64,000 nt of DNA from [Actinomadura] parvosata subsp. kistnae (lineage in GTDB: Bacteria > Actinomycetota > Actinomycetes > Streptosporangiales > Streptosporangiaceae). Shown here one piece after another: positions 23,113 through 31,586 of the stretch. Numbering within the stretch: the first letter of the stretch is position 1; the number at the start of each line of letters is the position of its first letter. The position numbers were made by a program, and so were the translations under genes. Under the pieces are notes generated by a model that saw only the letters and a list, made by a program, of their open reading frames with translations, had not been told where the DNA came from and searched no databases. Where the stretch lies: contig NZ_OOHJ01000024.1 of NCBI RefSeq assembly GCF_900323885.1, positions 1 through 64,000 on the forward strand. Reading direction: 5' to 3'.

Positions 23113-23349
23113 TCAGAAGAACTTGACGACGTACGACTCCCCCGAGGCGCGTCGGATCACGATCTCCGCCCCTTCGGCCGTCTCCCCCTCTATGAACCCA
23201 TACAGCGCGATCGCACGATTTACGATGTCCGTCTTGGACAGGCGGGTGCGATCTGCGATTTCCTGCAACTGATCATGGGCCTGCGGAATCAGGGTCACTG
23301 TGATTCTTTCGATTCCCGGCCGATCAGCTTCAGCCGTGGAGGCACTCAT
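23113..23349 (-). CDS. Ribbon-helix-helix (CopG/MetJ-like) protein, 78 aa
   Basis: ATG 23349 with GGAG. RITVTLIPQAHDQLQEIADR, TRLSKTDIVNRAIALYGFIE is a classic ribbon-helix-helix: one beta strand, two helices. The tail ends in a beta-rich segment (EIVIRRASGESYVVKFF). Such proteins repress their own or neighbouring operons; a second candidate for the element-wide regulator. Confidence 0.7.
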   Translation of the reverse strand: MSASTAEADRPGIERITVTLIPQAHDQLQEIADRTRLSKTDIVNRAIALYGFIEGETAEGAEIVIRRASGESYVVKFF

Positions 23350-23698
23350 TCGTCTCACGCTCCTATGTCAGCAAGAGTTGGTCAAATCGCCCAACATGTC
23401 ACGATGCTATCGCTTGCCGTCCATCTTGACACGCCCAGCCATCCCTAGTCCACCACAGCAGCACCAGTAATGCATCGAGTTGGTGGCGGAGAGATGCGAT
23501 CAAGGTTACGGTTCCGTTAAGCTTCAGAGACTCCGCGCAACATCGCACGGGGGAAGATGCGCCTCGCAACCACAGAGGAGACTCAGATGAGTTCCCTAAC
23601 TCACACGGCCCGCGCTCTACGCGTGCGGCACCTGATCGATTCTTGTCGACGTTGCCAGGTGCCGGCTGGGCGATCAGCCCTCATAGGAGGCATGACAG
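23350..23698. other. Intergenic region with a possible short leader gene
   Basis: At 23587 an ATG follows GGAGACTCAG closely and opens MSSLTHTARALRVRHLIDSC; its frame continues into the membrane-protein gene, so it may be a short leader peptide or chance. Upstream (23,400-23,560) no gene is seen. Confidence 0.3.
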
Positions 23699-24028
23699 AT
23701 GGCAGCAAGGAACTCCAGGAGCCCGAAACGGAAACCCTCGGGCGACATGTCGACAGAGAAGGCCAGCTTGGGCATCGTTCTCTTACCAGACGAAGCGCGA
23801 CTCTATGCGAGGTTCTGCGGCGCGCTCGCTCAGGACTTCTTGCCTTTTCTTCTGATCGCGTCGATGGCGGCCAGCCTCATAGCGGCTCCGGTTGTCACAC
23901 TCTGCAAAATCCCTAACACAGTCGATCCCATCTTCTGCTATCTGATCGTCATTGCAGAACAAGCCGCCTTCATCTGGGGCTTCTATCGACTGGTCATGAA
24001 GTTCGTGAAGAAGCCTCAGAAGTCTTAG
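23699..24028 (+). CDS. Small membrane protein, 109 aa, two spans
   Basis: ATG 23699 preceded by GGAGG. A basic N-terminus (MAARNSRSPKRKPSGDMSTE) is followed by two hydrophobic segments, DFLPFLLIASMAASLIAAPV and PIFCYLIVIAEQAAFIWGFY, and a basic tail VMKFVKKPQKS. The ends would be cytoplasmic. A strong terminator follows. No family recognised. Confidence 0.6.
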   Translation: MAARNSRSPKRKPSGDMSTEKASLGIVLLPDEARLYARFCGALAQDFLPFLLIASMAASLIAAPVVTLCKIPNTVDPIFCYLIVIAEQAAFIWGFYRLVMKFVKKPQKS

Positions 24029-24062
24029 ATCAACAACTACCTAAACACAGAGTGTGATCACC

Positions 24063-24094
24063 GGGCTGTGCACCGACAGTGCACAGCCCTTTTT
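24063..24094 (+). terminator. Strong rho-independent terminator
   Basis: GGGCTGTGCAC-CGACA-GTGCACAGCCC: perfect 11-bp stem, 5-base loop, followed by TTTTT. It ends the membrane-protein transcript. Confidence 0.85.
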
Positions 24095-24358
24095 ATTGCG
24101 CCTGGTACGAAGCACCCCCTAGCATGCATGGCCCGGCCCAGGAGCACTGGCCCAAGTCGAGGCTCTTGCAAGGTGGCATACCAGTTCCGCCTTGGGTGTA
24201 CTGCTCTTGGCCCGTGCAGCGCCCGTCATCCCCAACCGCTATTGCGGGGAACCGGCCCCCCGAGGGCCGTAGACCCACACAGAGGCTGATACGAGTTCTT
24301 CTCGTCCTCCTCGCCCAGCATCACCCACCACCGTACGGCGAGGCAGAGTGTTCCGCCT
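24095..24358. other. Remnant coding-like DNA downstream of the broken YkgJ-like gene
   Basis: Minus-strand frames here look partly protein-like (LFEGGTLCLAVRWWVMLGEE; YTQGGTGMPPCKSLDLGQCS) but are broken by shifts and lack a start; possibly the end of a second gene. Confidence 0.3.
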
Positions 24359-24603
24359 TCAAAGAGGACGGCGTCTGCCGGATCGGCGTTCGCCGACGAA
24401 GTCCCGGCATGCCCGCCGGAAAGCTGGGTCGGCGAAACGTCGCTGTAGCATGCGTTGCCGCTGCTCCACCGCGTCGATATTGGTCGCGCCGAGAACGAGC
24501 GACTCATACAGGAGCATCGAGCCACGCCCATCTGGCAGCAGTCCGCCTTCAGGCCGGCAGCCGTGCGGGCAGGCCATCGCTTCGGCGGCCCCCACAGACG
24601 GCA

Positions 24604-24669
24604 GTTGTGAGCGATGCCAGAAGTGGTGACGAAGGACTCGGCGTCCTCGACTTGCAGGAGGTTGTCACT
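24604..24669 (-). other. Intein C-terminal splicing region
   Basis: DNLLQVEDAESFVTTSGIAH plus Asn, then Cys+1 of the extein: the usual block F/G ending (VED..S.VT..G..HN|C). Confidence 0.7.
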
Positions 24670-26253
24670 TCAGGTGTGTAAAGATCTTTGCTGAGTGCTT
24701 GATGGCGGTCTTTACCTGATGCGGCCTGGATAGGCGATATCGAGTTCGATGAGTGCCTCGCGCCAGCCGATGGTGCGCTGTCCCTCGATCAGGCGGGCGG
24801 TGCTGGGCGAGTTCTTGATCTTTCCGGTCTTCTCCTTGGTCGCGGCGCGTTCGCGGGCGCGTTTGTCCTCGATGTTGATGATGGCCAGCCACAGCAGCTT
24901 GACCACGGCGTCGTCGCCGGGGAAGTGCCCGCGGGCCTTGGTGACCTTGCGCAGCTGGTAGTTCAGCGACTCGATGCTGTTGGTGGTGTAGAGCAGCTTA
25001 CGGACCGCCGGGGAGAAGGCGAAGAACGGGATGAAGCGGTCCCAGGCCGTCTCGAACACCCGGGCCGCCTGCGGATACCGCTCGCCCCAGGTGGAGGCGG
25101 TGAAGTCTGCCAGGGCGTCGAACGCGGCCTGCTCGGTGGGCGCGGTGTAGATCTTCTTGAGTTCGGCGGCCAGCGCGGCGCGGTCGCGGCGGGCGACCGG
25201 CCGCAGCGCGTTGCGGATCAGGTGCACGACGCAGGCCTGCACGGTGGTGTGCGGGAACGCCGCGTGGATGGCGTCCTCGAAGCCGGTCAGGCCGTCGGTG
25301 CAGGCGATGAGGATGTCGCGCACGCCCCGGTTTTTCAGGTCGTTCATCACCGTGGTCCAGAACCGGGCCGATTCGCCGGCGGTGGCGGTATCGAGCGGGG
25401 TCTTGGCCAGCCAGATTCCGAGGACGTGCTTGTCGCCGTCGGCGTCGATGCCGACCGCGAGGTAGGCGGGTTTGGCCTGGACGCTGTGGTTGTCGCGGAC
25501 CTTGACCACGATGGCGTCCAGGAACACCACCGGGTAGACCGCTTCCAGCGGCCGGGCCTGCCAGGCGCGGACCTCCTCCAGCACGGCGTCGGTGATGTTG
25601 GAGATGGCCTCGTGACTGAGTTCGACCTCGTAGATCTGGCGCAGGTGGTGCTGGATGTCGCGCACGCTCATGCCGTGCGCGTACAGGCTGATGATCATGT
25701 CGTCCAGGCCGCCGGAGATGCGGCCGGCCCGCTTGGGCACCAGCACCGGCTCGAAGGTGCCGGCCCGGTCCCGGGGCACGGCCAGCCGGACCGGCCCGAC
25801 CCCGGTCTGCACGGTCTTGCCGATCCTGCCGTTGCGGGAGTTGCCCGAGCCGTGGCCGGCCACCTCGTGCTTGCCATAGCCCAGATGCGACGACAGCTCG
25901 GCCTCCAGGGCGCGTTCCAGCACCGCCTTGACCAGTTCGCCGAGCATCGAGCCTTCACCGGTCAGCCGCAGCCCGCCCGCGCCGTCGCGTGAGCGTTCCA
26001 GCAGCAGGTCCAGCACGTGATCGCCGAGCAGGTCCCGCAACGGCACCTCGCCGTCACGCTGGGGGGATTGTTCCCCGCCATGATGCGCAGCCGCCCCCAG
26101 CAGCGCCGATGCATCATCGCGCTGGTCTTGCCCCACCGCGGCCAGCGCGGTTCTTCCCCGTGTCGTGGACATGATCGTGTTCTCCCCCGAGATGGTGAAT
26201 GATCGTTGCAGACTTTCGTCTACGTTTGGTGATCATTTCCACACCTAGAGTGA
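24665..26253 (-). mobile_element. IS256-family insertion sequence
   Basis: Imperfect terminal repeats: TCACTTCAGGTGTGTAAAGA at the left and TCACTCTAGGTGTGGAAATG at the right (minus strand). One full-length transposase inside. The 8-bp target duplication expected of this family is not visible, so DNA on one side may have been lost after insertion. Confidence 0.8.
24712..26172 (-). CDS. IS256-family transposase
   Basis: About 400 core residues beginning at MLGELVKAVLERALEAELSS. Family landmarks: LGYGKHEVAGHGSGNSRNG, MSVRDIQHHLRQIYEVELSH, first Asp in VVFLDAIVVKVRD, second in ACTDGLTGFEDAIHAAFP, and the C-terminal catalytic region with SIESLNYQLRK. Full length with no stop; expected to be active. 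The first ~80 residues before MLGEL may be untranslated or a longer start. Confidence 0.85.
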   Translation of the reverse strand: MSTTRGRTALAAVGQDQRDDASALLGAAAHHGGEQSPQRDGEVPLRDLLGDHVLDLLLERSRDGAGGLRLTGEGSMLGELVKAVLERALEAELSSHLGYGKHEVAGHGSGNSRNGRIGKTVQTGVGPVRLAVPRDRAGTFEPVLVPKRAGRISGGLDDMIISLYAHGMSVRDIQHHLRQIYEVELSHEAISNITDAVLEEVRAWQARPLEAVYPVVFLDAIVVKVRDNHSVQAKPAYLAVGIDADGDKHVLGIWLAKTPLDTATAGESARFWTTVMNDLKNRGVRDILIACTDGLTGFEDAIHAAFPHTTVQACVVHLIRNALRPVARRDRAALAAELKKIYTAPTEQAAFDALADFTASTWGERYPQAARVFETAWDRFIPFFAFSPAVRKLLYTTNSIESLNYQLRKVTKARGHFPGDDAVVKLLWLAIINIEDKRARERAATKEKTGKIKNSPSTARLIEGQRTIGWREALIELDIAYPGRIR

Positions 26254-26411
26254 TACCCCCCATTGACGATCGGCCCTTCGTAGTAACGGCTGGCTGTTGC
26301 TAGAACGCGGTGTAGCTGGCCGTCCAAGCCGTATACGCGGTCCCCGGCATAAATGTCCTTGATCTGCTTGGGGCCTTCGGAGGTGTAGATCCAGGCGTCA
26401 GGCAAGAAACA
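26254..26411 (-). other. Intein N-terminal splicing region
   Basis: Starts with Cys at 26411-26409: CFLPDAWIYTSEGPKQIKDI, then YAGDRVYGLDGQLHRVLATA. This is the block A/B-like Hint pattern (Cys1, xT/SxGxxxIxD, GDxVxxxDG). Cut by the IS256 end. Confidence 0.7.
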
Positions 26412-26686
26412 GACCATCGGCCTGACCTCGTAGACGGTACAGTGGTCGGCCTGTAGCGCCGGGCAGGCATAGTCGCCGGTCGCTTCGAGCTGGTCGAGTG
26501 CGTCGTCATGGTGCGGGATGGTGACGCCGTGCTCGCGGATGCGTTGCCGCTCGCGGGGGTGCATGTCGATCGGGCCGCACGAGTCGGCGCACAACCCCTT
26601 GCAGGAGGGCTGTGCGACCTGGGCGTACAGGTCGGCCAGGCGGGCGTCGATGTCGGAACGTCGCATGAAGAGTCTCCGAGGGGTGA

Positions 26687-26721
26687 GCGAGGGGTGCGGG
26701 CGGCCAGCCCGCTCCCCTCGC
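26687..26721 (-). terminator. Hairpin terminator downstream of the HU gene
   Basis: GCGAGGGGTGCGGGC and GCCCGCTCCCCTCGC pair with one mismatch around GGCCA, 11 bp past the HU-like gene's stop. Confidence 0.65.
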
Positions 26722-26731
26722 GAGGTTGGTG

Positions 26732-27031
26732 TTACGGCTTGCGCGAGGCGGCGGCCGTCTTCAGGTCGGAGCCCGGCTTGACCTTGACGACCCACCCGGC
26801 CGGCTGCGTGAACGGCTTGCCCGTGCTCGGGTTGCGGCGGGTGCGCTCCGGCTGAAGGTCCGGTTTGAGGGAGAGGAAGCCGGTGATGCGTACCTCGCGG
26901 CCGGCGGCGATCGTCTCGGTGACCATGTCGATGAGCGCGCCGACGGCGTCGGCTGCGGCACTGCGGTCGTCGATGCGGTCGCCGATGGCGGCGACGAGTT
27001 CGGTCTTAGACATGGGCTTGGTGTTGACCAC
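26732..27031 (-). CDS. HU/IHF-family DNA-binding protein
   Basis: 99 residues from GTG 27031 (or 93 from ATG 27013). MSKTELVAAIGDRIDDRSAA, EVRITGFLSLKPDLQPERTR and NPSTGKPFTQPAGWVVKVKP are the three HU signatures (helical dimer part, DNA-wrapping arms with the GF motif, R-NP-TG). HU proteins bend and compact DNA; mobile-element copies often assist recombination. The chromosome's own copy is elsewhere. Phased operators lie 36 bp upstream. Confidence 0.9.
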   Translation of the reverse strand: MVNTKPMSKTELVAAIGDRIDDRSAAADAVGALIDMVTETIAAGREVRITGFLSLKPDLQPERTRRNPSTGKPFTQPAGWVVKVKPGSDLKTAAASRKP

Positions 27032-27066
27032 GAGGAGATCCCTTCCGGTGTCGATGGTGAGATGAA

Positions 27067-27086
27067 CGCTAGCGACCGCGCTAGCG
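27067..27086. promoter_or_regulatory. Paired 12-bp-phased palindromes (element operator)
   Basis: Two perfect CGCTAGCG copies at 27067-27074 and 27079-27086, upstream of the HU gene; the second overlaps the stop of the gene before it. Confidence 0.7.
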
Positions 27087-27872
27087 ACTACTGCCAGATC
27101 TCTGCCAGCGTTCGACGTGGCCGAGCGCGGCGCGGTGCCTGGCGGGCACGGGAGCGACGGTGCGGCCGGGGTGGGCGGCTGCGATGGCGTCGAGGTCACG
27201 CATCAGCTGGCCGTGGTTGATTCTTGCCCGGCTGCGGCGCGGCCTTGGGGCCGGTCGAGGAGCGTCAGGCGACGAGGACTCGGGCATGCCGTTCCATCCT
27301 TCCGATGAGTGCGAGGGGGGCGGGCGGCGGTGCTGGGGCGGCGGCCGGGGCGGGTGCTCGTGTGGAGGCCGGGCGGGCAGGTCGTAGCCGCGGCCGCCTG
27401 GCGCGCGGCCGGGTAGCGGCCTGCGGTCCGCCGGCCCGGGACGGATGGTCAAGACGGGCCCGCCACGGGCGAACCAGCCGTCTGGGTAGGCGGCGGTCAC
27501 CTGCTTGGCCCATGTGCTGGCGCGGCCCGCCGGGGGTTGCGGGTGGACGGCGGGCATCGTCCGCCATCCGGTGTGTGTGTGGTCGTGGGCGGCTTCGACC
27601 GCTTGCAGGACGTTGGTGTCGTCGCGGTCGCTTTCCCAGTCGCAGCCGAGGCACGCGCCTCGGAAGCGGTGGGGGTGGCGGCCGACTTGGAAGAGCACGG
27701 TCGGCAGATGCGTGTCGGCGAGCTCCAGTGGCTCATGCGCGCGGCCGAGCTGGTTGCCGGGGTGGGTGATGTAGATGGCCCACGCACCGGTCTGCTTGTC
27801 GGCCAGCGTCCGGTAGTGGAGCTGGCGGGCGACCGCGCCACGGGGCTCGTTGACCGCGTGGTGATGGCTCAT
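27081..27872 (-). CDS. Conserved hypothetical protein, DUF6349-like
   Basis: ATG 27872 overlaps the previous stop (ATGA). Contains RGAVARQLHYRTLADKQTGA, HRFRGACLGCDWESDRDDTN and GWRTMPAVHPQPP, the cysteine-pair segment of a protein type I recall as DUF6349 in actinobacterial mobile elements. After ARGGPVLTIRPGP the frame is Pro/Arg-rich, then becomes helical again near INHGQLMRDLDAIAAAHPGR; the 3' third could be a separate gene starting at ATG 27287. Function unknown. Confidence 0.55.
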   Translation of the reverse strand: MSHHHAVNEPRGAVARQLHYRTLADKQTGAWAIYITHPGNQLGRAHEPLELADTHLPTVLFQVGRHPHRFRGACLGCDWESDRDDTNVLQAVEAAHDHTHTGWRTMPAVHPQPPAGRASTWAKQVTAAYPDGWFARGGPVLTIRPGPADRRPLPGRAPGGRGYDLPARPPHEHPPRPPPQHRRPPPSHSSEGWNGMPESSSPDAPRPAPRPRRSRARINHGQLMRDLDAIAAAHPGRTVAPVPARHRAALGHVERWQRSGSSR

Positions 27873-28606
27873 GCGGGGCCGTCCGAGGCAGGCGTCTGAG
27901 GCGCACGCGCAGCGGAGTCGTCGTCGGGGAAGGGCGGCTCGTCGACGGGCGCAGCGCCGAGGGCGTTCTCGGTCTTCGGGTGGGGCAGCGGGGTGTATCG
28001 GTCGACGGGCCAGGACTGGCAGGACGGGCTGCACGGGACTCCGGCCGGGTTGCCGCAGTCCATCAGGCACTCGTACGGGTACAGCGTCTGGGCGCGGATC
28101 TGGGCGACGGCTTCGTGCGCGTACAGGGTGGTGAACGGCTTCCCAGATTCACGGCCGGGCAACGGCGGGGGCGTGACCTCGAACCTCGTGCCCTCGGGTG
28201 TGTCGTGAGCGGTGACGCGGGTCGTCGGCCCGACCTGCACGTCGCCGGGCCGGTGGTGGCGGACGTCGAGCGTGTACCGGTCGGAGCCGGGGCGGGTGAA
28301 CAGCTCCTGCTTGTCGAGCAGGCCGCGCAACACCCCGATGGCGTCCTCCGGGAACACCACTGCAGGGCCGCTGCGCAGGAGTGCGGCCTTGACCAGGGCC
28401 AGGGAACGCGGCCCGAAGCCGCGGAGGTCGGCCCGCCCCGTCTCCCCCAGCTTGAGGAGATCGGCGAGGGTGTGCACGCCCGCGCGGCGCAGCAGCCCAT
28501 GCGTCTTTATCGGCAGGTCGGGAAGCGCCTCCTCGATGAGGGCCTCAGGAGGCCGGCCGGAGCGCCTGGCGAGCTCGTCGAGCGTCAGGTGGGCGTCGGG
28601 GATCAT
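27869..28606 (-). CDS. Protein with RNA-polymerase-alpha-CTD-like helix-hairpin-helix domain
   Basis: ATG 28606 overlaps the upstream stop. Residues ~30-75: LPIKTHGLLRRAGVHTLADL, LKLGETGRADLRGFGPRSLA, the fold of the RNA polymerase alpha C-terminal domain (L..R..N/GI.T..DLL..t...L..I.nfG..Sl..i). The rest has a cysteine cluster (ECLMDCGNPAGVPCSPSCQS). Possible role: nucleic-acid binding or transcription adaptor for the element; inferred from the domain only. Confidence 0.65.
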   Translation of the reverse strand: MIPDAHLTLDELARRSGRPPEALIEEALPDLPIKTHGLLRRAGVHTLADLLKLGETGRADLRGFGPRSLALVKAALLRSGPAVVFPEDAIGVLRGLLDKQELFTRPGSDRYTLDVRHHRPGDVQVGPTTRVTAHDTPEGTRFEVTPPPLPGRESGKPFTTLYAHEAVAQIRAQTLYPYECLMDCGNPAGVPCSPSCQSWPVDRYTPLPHPKTENALGAAPVDEPPFPDDDSAARAPQTPASDGPA

Positions 28607-29220
28607 GCGTGTCCTTCCGTGGAGGCGGGCGATGGGGTGGTCGCAGCGTGGCGGTTGGCGTCCAGCCATTCGGTGGCGTGGAAGCGCTGCGCGGTGCCGG
28701 GGATGACAGCGACGAGGAAGTCCAGGACGCCGCCGGAGACGAAGCCGAGAGCGGGCGGCAGGATCGTTCTGATGAGGCTGCGGTCGTGGTTCACGCCGAG
28801 GATGCGGTCTTCGAGCAGGGTGTAGCCGTCCATGACGACCACGCCGACGCGCTCACTGCCGCGGGTCAGGCGGGGGCAGGCCAGCAGGGAGAACAGCGCG
28901 CAATCGATGTGCAGGGCGGGTTCGAGGGAGTACGGCATGTCGGGTGTGCCGATCATGGTCAGGTGGCCGGTGATCGGGGTTCCGCAGGTGCCGCACAGGC
29001 GTTCGCGCATGCCCTGGCGTTGCCGGACGGCGCAGTTGACGCCGAGCATGGCGCGGCCCCGGCCGGGCACGCAGTCGCAGGCCAGGATGCGGCCGTCCTG
29101 CGGGTCGAGGGCGATGGTTTCGGTGTTGCCGGACCAGTCGGCGACCCACGGGACGGGGAAGCCGCGATCTTGCGGTAGTGCCGCGATCTGCGGCGGCATG
29201 GACGGGAGAAGACGTGGCAT
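28603..29220 (-). CDS. Zinc-binding conserved hypothetical protein, 205 aa
   Basis: ATG 29220 with AGGGAA. CxxC pair in RLCGTCGTPITGHL, then a His/Cys near SLEPALHIDCALFSLLACPR. The C-terminus is hydrophobic-rich but soluble. The same layout is seen in the next gene upstream (QCQLCGKRI, WCADYSIQVCPML), so the two are probably distant paralogues. Stop overlaps the following start. Function unknown; typical of actinobacterial mobile elements. Confidence 0.65.
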   Translation of the reverse strand: MPRLLPSMPPQIAALPQDRGFPVPWVADWSGNTETIALDPQDGRILACDCVPGRGRAMLGVNCAVRQRQGMRERLCGTCGTPITGHLTMIGTPDMPYSLEPALHIDCALFSLLACPRLTRGSERVGVVVMDGYTLLEDRILGVNHDRSLIRTILPPALGFVSGGVLDFLVAVIPGTAQRFHATEWLDANRHAATTPSPASTEGHA

Positions 29221-29280
29221 GGAGTTCCCTTTGGTGCATGGGGTGTGCGGCGGCCCGGCATGGCCGCCGCACACCGCTGG

Positions 29281-29904
29281 TCAGGGGGTTTGCGCAGGGT
29301 CGGGAAGCCCGAAGCGGGCGATGAGCGCCAGGTCGTCAGCTCCGGGCTCTCCAGGAGTGACGAGCCGGATACGCGGGTTACGCGGGTAGGTCAGCGACAC
29401 GCCGGTCATGACGGCCCCGCCGGAGAGGGTGATGATGTCCACGCGGTAGTCGGCCATCGGGAACGTGACGGAGTACCAGGGATCGGCGGGCTGGCCTGCT
29501 CGCAGCCACATCTCCAGGGGCCCCCAGTCGGCGCAGTGGCAGCGGAGGTCGCCGCACCACTCCCGCTGGGAGCGCGGGTTCGTCCGGTACTGGTCGAGGC
29601 GGCCCGACAGCATCGGGCACACCTGGATGCTGTAGTCGGCGCACCACGGATGTTGCGCCGGTTCGTTGATCAGTCCGCGGGCGAAGTCGGCGGGCCGCGC
29701 CATGACGACAGCGCTGCCGCGCGGGCTGTTGATCCGCTTGCCGCAGAGCTGGCACTGTTGGGCGAGGAGGAAGTCACCGATGATGCTGAAGTCGACTTCG
29801 CCGAGGATCGGGGTCCCGTCGAGGTGGCACAGGGTGATCTTGGGGACGACGAGGCGCCGCCAGAGTGGTTGGTCAGTGAGCTGCTTGGGGATGACGGCGT
29901 TCAT
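29281..29904 (-). CDS. Zinc-binding conserved hypothetical protein, 207 aa
   Basis: ATG 29904, overlapping the upstream stop. CQLCGKRINSPRGSAVVMAR, HPWCADYSIQVCPMLSGRLD and CGDLRCHCADWGPLEMWLRA carry cysteines for one or two zinc sites. Related in layout to 28603-29220. Unknown function. Confidence 0.65.
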   Translation of the reverse strand: MNAVIPKQLTDQPLWRRLVVPKITLCHLDGTPILGEVDFSIIGDFLLAQQCQLCGKRINSPRGSAVVMARPADFARGLINEPAQHPWCADYSIQVCPMLSGRLDQYRTNPRSQREWCGDLRCHCADWGPLEMWLRAGQPADPWYSVTFPMADYRVDIITLSGGAVMTGVSLTYPRNPRIRLVTPGEPGADDLALIARFGLPDPAQTP

Positions 29905-30185
29905 GTGCGCGTGCCCTGGGGGATGCGGCGCACCTGGACGTGCGCCTTCGCTGCTCCTTTACCGATCAGGTGGTCGCGCATGAACTCGGCGTCGGGCCGG
30001 GTGCAGGGGCCGATCCGTACCGTGTCGCCCATCGCGCCGGCCTCCAGGACGACGAGCTGGCCGGAGGTCTCGACCCCGCGGCGACGGACGTTCCAGAACT
30101 CGGCCGCGCCGGGTGTGGCGAAGTTCAGGCCCGTCTCGTTGATGACGACGCCCCACGTCTCCGGGACGTCCTCGCTGGCGCTCAC
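29901..30185 (-). CDS. Conserved hypothetical protein, 94 aa
   Basis: GTG 30185 overlaps the stop of the ArdC-like gene (GTGA). SEDVPETWGVVINETGLNFA, AEFWNVRRRGVETSGQLVVL, GDTVRIGPCTRPDAEFMRDH: compact beta-rich protein, no known motif. Coupled on both sides in the operon. Confidence 0.6.
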   Translation of the reverse strand: MSASEDVPETWGVVINETGLNFATPGAAEFWNVRRRGVETSGQLVVLEAGAMGDTVRIGPCTRPDAEFMRDHLIGKGAAKAHVQVRRIPQGTRT

Positions 30186-31512
30186 GCCTCTCCCTCGCCC
30201 GGCTCGCTCTGCTTCTGCTTGAGGAGGGCTGCCTGCGCGGCTGCGGCTTCCTCCTGTTCGGCCAGCTCCGCGGCGAGCTGCTCCACCTGCGCGCGCAGCC
30301 TTTCCGCGCGGCGGTCGTGGTCGGCCTTGCGGTGGGGAGCGTGGTGGCGGTCGTGCGCGGCGCGCAGCTCCTCCAGGCCGGGCTGCTTGCGCCAGTGCTG
30401 GGTGAGCTTGTAGATGATGCGGCGGGTGGCCTGCTCGCTCTTCTCCGGCACCCGGGTGGAGGAGTAGCGTCCGGGGCGGCCGACCCACGGGCCGTGCTTG
30501 CCGTCCTCGGTGATGTCGCCGGCCCGGTAGGTGCCGTCACCGGCGAGGGTGATGTTGTTGACCGTGGGCGCTCCGGGCCGGGCCCGGCTGCCGTTGCTGT
30601 AGTGGTAGTCCTCGCCTTCGCGGGCGTCGCCGTACTGGACGCGCAGTGCGTCACTACGGCGGCCACTCCCATGCGCGGTGCGGTCGTACTCCAGGGAGTC
30701 GGGGCCGATCCAGAACACGCCGACGCGGATGACGGCGTACCGGGTGCGGCCCTTGTCGTCGTGGGAGACGTGCACCCGCAACGCCTTGGTGCCCTTGTCG
30801 CCAGGGCGGGGGACGCTGATGACGAAACTGTTGGCGCCCTGGACGTGATCGCCGTCGCAGTAGGGGTCTGGGCCGAGCTCGGCCAACACCTCCTCGATGT
30901 CGATGCCGCCGACGTTCTTGAGCTGGGTGGCCGCCTCGATGAGCACGCCGCTGCGGGAGGGGATGCGGCCGGCCTCGGGCAGATAGACGGGGCAGGTGGG
31001 CGGGCAGCCTGTGGTCCTTCGGCGCGGCACAGGGTGCACGTGACGCCGTCCTTGGGGACGGTCTGGGTCACGTCGTAGACGGCGGTGCCGACCATGGCGC
31101 GGCTGCGGCGGCTCACCTCCTGCGTCTCGCCGGTGTCAGGGTTCTCCCGCTCCTCGCGGCGGGTGCCCTGGTAGAGGGATTCGACCCACAGCGGGACAGC
31201 GCCCTCACGCAGTTGGCGGCCTTCGCCGTTCCACCACTTCTCGCCCTGGACTCGGGTCGCGCCCGGGTCCTGTGCCCACAGCCGCATGCTGTTGGCGAGG
31301 GTGTACCGGTTGTAGTGCGGGAACTGGGCGGCGAACAGCCGGAACTCGTCCAGGACGTCCGGGTTGTCGCGGATCGTCGCGGCGGTCACCTGGCAGGAGG
31401 CCGCGGCCCAGGAGTTGCCGGCGAGCTGCTGCTGCCGCCAGGTGGCCCATTCCTCGTCGCTCATGTTGGCGGCACGGCCGGTCTTGGGCCGTTCGATCGT
31501 AGGACGGAGCAT
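30182..31512 (-). pseudogene. ArdC-like ssDNA-binding/antirestriction protein, frameshifted
   Basis: ATG 31512 with GGAAGG. N-terminal ArdC-type domain: FPHYNRYTLANSMRLWAQDP, GATRVQGEKWWNGEGRQLRE, GAVPLWVESLYQ. The frame moves near 31,020, after TCTLCRAEGPQ, and continues PTCPVYLPEAGRIPSRSGVL, DIEEVLAELGPDPYCDGDHV to a long coiled C-terminus (QVEQLAAELAEQEEAAAAQA). The total product would be about 440 residues. ArdC-type N-terminal domains bind single-stranded DNA and protect incoming DNA; that role is inferred. First gene of its operon, behind a phased operator. Confidence 0.6.
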
Positions 31513-31524
31513 GGTGTGCCTTCC

Positions 31525-31544
31525 AGCTAGCGATTTCGCTAGCG
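31525..31544. promoter_or_regulatory. Paired 12-bp-phased palindromes (element operator)
   Basis: AGCTAGCG at 31525-31532 and CGCTAGCG at 31537-31544 (joined by ATTT), 13 bp upstream of the ArdC-like start, so a bound protein would block the ribosome site or promoter. Confidence 0.7.
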
Positions 31545-31548
31545 GATC

Positions 31549-31581
31549 AAGGGTAGGCCCGCGAGGGGCGGGCCTACCCTT
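31549..31581 (-). terminator. Strong hairpin terminator of the 31587-33618 operon
   Basis: AAGGGTAGGCCCGC and GCGGGCCTACCCTT form a perfect 14-bp stem with a 5-base loop, 6 bp past the stop at 31587. Confidence 0.75.
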
Positions 31582-31586
31582 GCGGG

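Larger units (their letters stand above)
24359..26666 (-). pseudogene. YkgJ-like cysteine-cluster protein with intein, split by IS256
   Basis: ATG 26666 (GGAG 8 bp upstream). N-extein: SCKGLCADSC, YACPALQADHCTVYEVRPMV, the cysteine-cluster pattern of YkgJ-type proteins, which in intact relatives continues RPxVCRLWG. Here the chain enters an intein after RPMV (see 26254-26411). The IS256 copy occupies 24665-26253. Beyond it the intein C-terminus (TTSGIAHN) is followed by CRLWG, and after a lost G in a G5 run by AAEAMACPHGCRPEGGLLPD and MLLYESLVLGATNIDAVEQR, the expected C-extein. Product broken by the IS and the frameshift. Confidence 0.7.

Noticed and set aside
24925..25992. A 355-codon plus-strand frame
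   Set aside because: Shadow of the IS256 transposase.
24665..26253. 8-bp target duplication of the IS256 copy
   Set aside because: The bases next to the two ends do not match in direct orientation.
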